Assembly: GCA_048262455.1 (NCBI GenBank)
Contig: JBLXFD010000009.1
Span: 62,001-126,000, forward strand
Reading direction: 5' to 3'
Source: Psychromarinibacter sp048262455
GTDB taxonomy: Bacteria; Pseudomonadota; Alphaproteobacteria; Rhodobacterales; Rhodobacteraceae
Length of the DNA: 64,000 nucleotides
In this document: positions 61,852 through 64,000 of the stretch, piece by piece
How positions within the stretch are numbered: the stretch's first letter is position 1
Layout of the letters: the number at the start of each line of letters is the position of its first letter
Notes under the pieces: model-generated
Told to the model about the DNA's origin: nothing
What the model saw: the letters and a program-made list of their open reading frames with translations, nothing else
Databases searched by the model: none
Made by a program: the position numbers and the translations under genes

Positions 61852-62550
61852 CTAATCCGACAGTTTCAGCGCCCGGCACAGCGCCGTCAGCGACTCGCGC
61901 TCCCCCGATTCGAGCGGGGCGCGGCGAGAGCGGAACAGCGTGGCCTGGCTGCGGTGCAACGGCTCCCCGCCGATGATCTTCAGGTGGTTCGCGCGCAGCG
62001 TCTCGCCGGTCGACGTGATGTCGGCCACGGCCTCTGCGGTCAGGTTCTTCACCGTGCCCTCGGTCGCGCCCTGGCTGTCCACCAGCAGGTAGTCGGCGAC
62101 CCCGTGCTCGCGCAGGTGCTCGCGCACCAGCCGGTGGTACTTCGTGGCGATCCGCAGCCGCTGGCCGTGGCGGCGGCGAAAGGCGGCGGCGGCGGCGTCC
62201 AGGTCGTCCAGCGTCTCGACGTCGACCCAAGCCTTCGGCACCGCCAGCACCAGGTCGGCATGGCCGAACCCCAGCGGCGCCAGTTCCTCGACGCTCTGGT
62301 CCCAGTGCGCCAGCTTCTCGCGCACCAGATCCGTGCCGGTGACGCCCAGGTGAATGCGCCCCTTCTCCAGCTCGCGGGGGATCTCGCCGGCCGACAGCAG
62401 CACCAGGTCGATGCCCTCGACCCCCTCGACGCGGCCGGCATACTCGCGCTCCGCCCCGGCCAGCGACAGCGACACCCCGCGCGCGCCGAACCAGTCGAAG
62501 GTCTTCTCCATCAGCCGGCCCTTGGAGGGCACCCCCAGCTTCAGCGCCAT
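61852..62550 (-). CDS. hisG: ATP phosphoribosyltransferase catalytic subunit, short form
   Basis: A 232-residue enzyme joining ATP and PRPP, the committed step of histidine synthesis. The short HisG lacks the C-terminal regulatory domain and relies on HisZ, encoded just upstream. Family motifs: LKLGVPSKGRLMEKTFDWF, HLGVTGTDLVRE, the PRPP loop VDSQGATEGTVKN and ADITSTGETLRANHLK. ATG 62550 shares a base with the hisZ stop (TGATG). Confidence 0.96.
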   Translation of the reverse strand: MALKLGVPSKGRLMEKTFDWFGARGVSLSLAGAEREYAGRVEGVEGIDLVLLSAGEIPRELEKGRIHLGVTGTDLVREKLAHWDQSVEELAPLGFGHADLVLAVPKAWVDVETLDDLDAAAAAFRRRHGQRLRIATKYHRLVREHLREHGVADYLLVDSQGATEGTVKNLTAEAVADITSTGETLRANHLKIIGGEPLHRSQATLFRSRRAPLESGERESLTALCRALKLSD

Positions 62551-63644
62551 CACCGGCCCTCCCGCAGCAGCAGTGTCAGCGCCGGGCGCACCACGCCCCC
62601 CACCGCCGGGATCGCCGTGCCGCCGCCCAGCGCCCGGGTCAGCGCGTCGTAGCGCCCGCCCGTCGCCACCGGCGGCAGGTCTGCCCGGGTGGTGGAGTGG
62701 AAGCCGAAGACGAAGCCGTCGTAATATTCCATCGAGGCCCGACCGTAACCGCCCTCGAACTCCAGCGCGTCCACGTCCACCCCGTGCCGCGCCAGCGCGT
62801 CCAGCCGGGCGTCCAGCCGGGTCACGGCGGCGGCGATGGCGGGCATGTCCACGGTGATGTCGCTAAGCCGCTCCAGCGCCACGGGCGCCACCTCCCGCAG
62901 GGTGACGATCTGGTCCAGCAGGTCGGTCTCGCCGGCGGACAGCGGCGGCTCGGCGGCATCGGCGGCCAGCACCTTCAGCCGCGCGGCCACCTCGTCGGCG
63001 CCGCGCAGGCCGATCTGCACCGTGTCGGCGGTCACGTCCTCGCCGGCGGCAACCCGCCTCAACAGCGCGGCGCGGGCCGCCGGCACCGGCACCCGCCCGG
63101 CGTAGCGGTCCACCAAGGCGCGGAACCTGCGCGGCCGCCAGACGTGGCGCAGCAGCGCCGCCTTGCGGTAATCCGGCGTCCGCAGCCCCCGTACCGCCGC
63201 CAGCAGGATGCCGATATCGCCGATCGCCACCCGCAGGGACAAGGGCGCCAGCACCCGCGACAGCAGCGCGAAAACCTCGGCATCGGCGGCGGCGGGATCT
63301 TCGGCGTCGAACAGCTCGAACCCCACCTGGTCGTATTCCGGCGGCCGCTCGCTGTTCAGCTCCTGGGTACGGAAGACCTTGCCGGAATAGGCGTAGCGTG
63401 CCGGGCTGGCGCCGCCGGCCATATGCATCTGCACCACCGGCACGGTGAAATCGGGCCGCAGCATCAGCTCTCCCGCCAGCGGGTCGCGGGTGACATAGGC
63501 GCGGCCGCGGATGTCCTCGCCGTAAAGATCCAGCAGCGTCTCGGCGGGCTGCAGCACCGGCGGGTCGATCAGCCGCGCGCCGGCCTCCTGGAAGGCGCCC
63601 GAGATCCGCGCGATCTCGGCGTCGAGCGCCGGGTTGCCGCTCAT
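62550..63644 (-). CDS. hisZ: ATP phosphoribosyltransferase regulatory subunit
   Basis: A 364-residue paralogue of histidyl-tRNA synthetase that binds HisG and confers histidine feedback. The class II core is visible (ELMLRPDFTVPVVQMH, YSGKVFRTQE, YDQVGFELF) but the tRNA-binding C-terminal domain is absent. ATG 63644 overlaps the hisS stop (ATGA). Gene order hisS-hisZ-hisG is a single coupled unit. Confidence 0.95.
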   Translation of the reverse strand: MSGNPALDAEIARISGAFQEAGARLIDPPVLQPAETLLDLYGEDIRGRAYVTRDPLAGELMLRPDFTVPVVQMHMAGGASPARYAYSGKVFRTQELNSERPPEYDQVGFELFDAEDPAAADAEVFALLSRVLAPLSLRVAIGDIGILLAAVRGLRTPDYRKAALLRHVWRPRRFRALVDRYAGRVPVPAARAALLRRVAAGEDVTADTVQIGLRGADEVAARLKVLAADAAEPPLSAGETDLLDQIVTLREVAPVALERLSDITVDMPAIAAAVTRLDARLDALARHGVDVDALEFEGGYGRASMEYYDGFVFGFHSTTRADLPPVATGGRYDALTRALGGGTAIPAVGGVVRPALTLLLREGR

Positions 63645-64000
63645 CCGCCCAGCTTCTTGCGGACGTGGGCCAGCAGGTCGGCGCGGGCGATCTCCTCCTG
63701 CGCCGGCTGGGCCTTCCATTCCTCGTTGGATTCGATCTCGGCTGCCAGCTTCTTGCCCAGCGCCAGGTCCTTGACGGTGACCACGCCGCGCGCCTTCTCG
63801 TCGGCGCCCTCGATGATCGCCAGCGGGCTGTCGCGCCGGTCCGCGTACTTCAGCTGGTTGCCGAAGTTCTTGGGGTTGCCGAGGTAGACCTCGGCGCGGA
63901 TCCCGGCAGCGCGCAGCTCGCCCGCCATGGCTTGGTAGTCGGCCATGCGGTCGCGGTCCATCACCGTCACCAGCACCGGCCCCTGCCCCGCCCCGCCCGC
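63641..64000 (-). CDS. hisS: Histidyl-tRNA synthetase, C-terminal part only
   Basis: The frame enters from the right window edge, so the catalytic domain is missing. The visible 119 residues are the anticodon-binding domain: VLVTVMDRDRMADYQAMA, IRAEVYLGNPKNFGNQLKYA, and the GVVTVKDLALGKKLAAEI tail. It charges tRNA-His and is coupled to hisZ. Confidence 0.93.
   Translation of the reverse strand, partial: AGGAGQGPVLVTVMDRDRMADYQAMAGELRAAGIRAEVYLGNPKNFGNQLKYADRRDSPLAIIEGADEKARGVVTVKDLALGKKLAAEIESNEEWKAQPAQEEIARADLLAHVRKKLGG

Overview
The window is a stretch of high-GC chromosome from an alphaproteobacterium, most probably a Rhodobacterales (Roseobacter/Rhodobacteraceae) species. This rests on recognisable protein types: a short HisG with HisZ, B12-dependent NrdJ, a DUF1489 protein, a TIGR02186 protein beside a TauE/SafE exporter, the coaBC-dut-ThiF cluster, and argH facing a TlpA-type thioredoxin. 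About 68 protein genes are tightly packed and many are joined by 1-4 base overlaps (ATGA, GTGA, TGATG). I see no tRNA, rRNA, CRISPR array, insertion sequence or prophage.

Layout: 1-6.2 kb holds a partial membrane protein, a 2-hydroxyacid dehydrogenase, an SH3-domain protein, a cation efflux transporter, a cytochrome P460-like protein and an M3 peptidase. 6.3-10.8 kb holds ThiF-like/dut/coaBC and chaN-like/rpoH. 10.9-18.8 kb holds cobU, a CobC-like phosphatase, a GST, comM, a hydrolase, gshB, yraN, rsmI and an LpoA-like lipoprotein. 18.7-25.2 kb holds glnD, murJ, a catalytically degenerate rhomboid and trpS. 25.6-28.7 kb holds a class IV aminotransferase, a universal stress protein, nfuA, tsaB and rimI. 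28.9-34.5 kb is a purine-nucleoside uptake operon (BMP-family binding protein, ATPase, two permeases) ending in a purine nucleoside phosphorylase. 34.7-41.9 kb holds TauE, TIGR02186, a glutamine amidotransferase, a homocysteine methyltransferase, DUF2834, a tiny lipoprotein, argH, tlpA, tag and an EAL protein. 42.1-49.2 kb holds phaA, phaB, a YdcH-type small protein, a methyltransferase, a DUF2007 protein, a polyprenyl synthase, ispE and a TPR protein. 49.3-55 kb holds ETF-QO, greA, azlCD, a DMT transporter and a SnoaL-like protein. 55.1-64 kb holds groESL, nrdJ, DUF1489, an outer-membrane barrel and hisG-hisZ-hisS.

The most unusual item is nrdJ. This class II ribonucleotide reductase carries an in-frame XRE-type helix-turn-helix domain of about 70 residues in the linker between the catalytic body and the C-terminal cysteine motif. 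The codons of the insert end in A or T far more often than those just downstream (27 of 72 against 3 of 58), which suggests acquired DNA. Other points of interest are a rhomboid lacking its Ser, His and oxyanion Asn; two genes whose best starts are non-canonical (CTG for DUF2834, ATC for the DMT transporter); an Irr/ICE-like dyad in front of nfuA; a CtrA-like site in front of comM; a CIRCE element in front of groES in a window that also encodes RpoH; and paired palindromes between the nucleoside permease and phosphorylase genes.

Most of the window is ordinary core metabolism and housekeeping: NAD(P)-linked redox, cofactors (CoA, B12, glutathione, ubiquinone side chain, isoprenoids), nitrogen sensing, nucleotide salvage and reduction, histidine and arginine synthesis, PHB-type thiolase and reductase, and heat shock.
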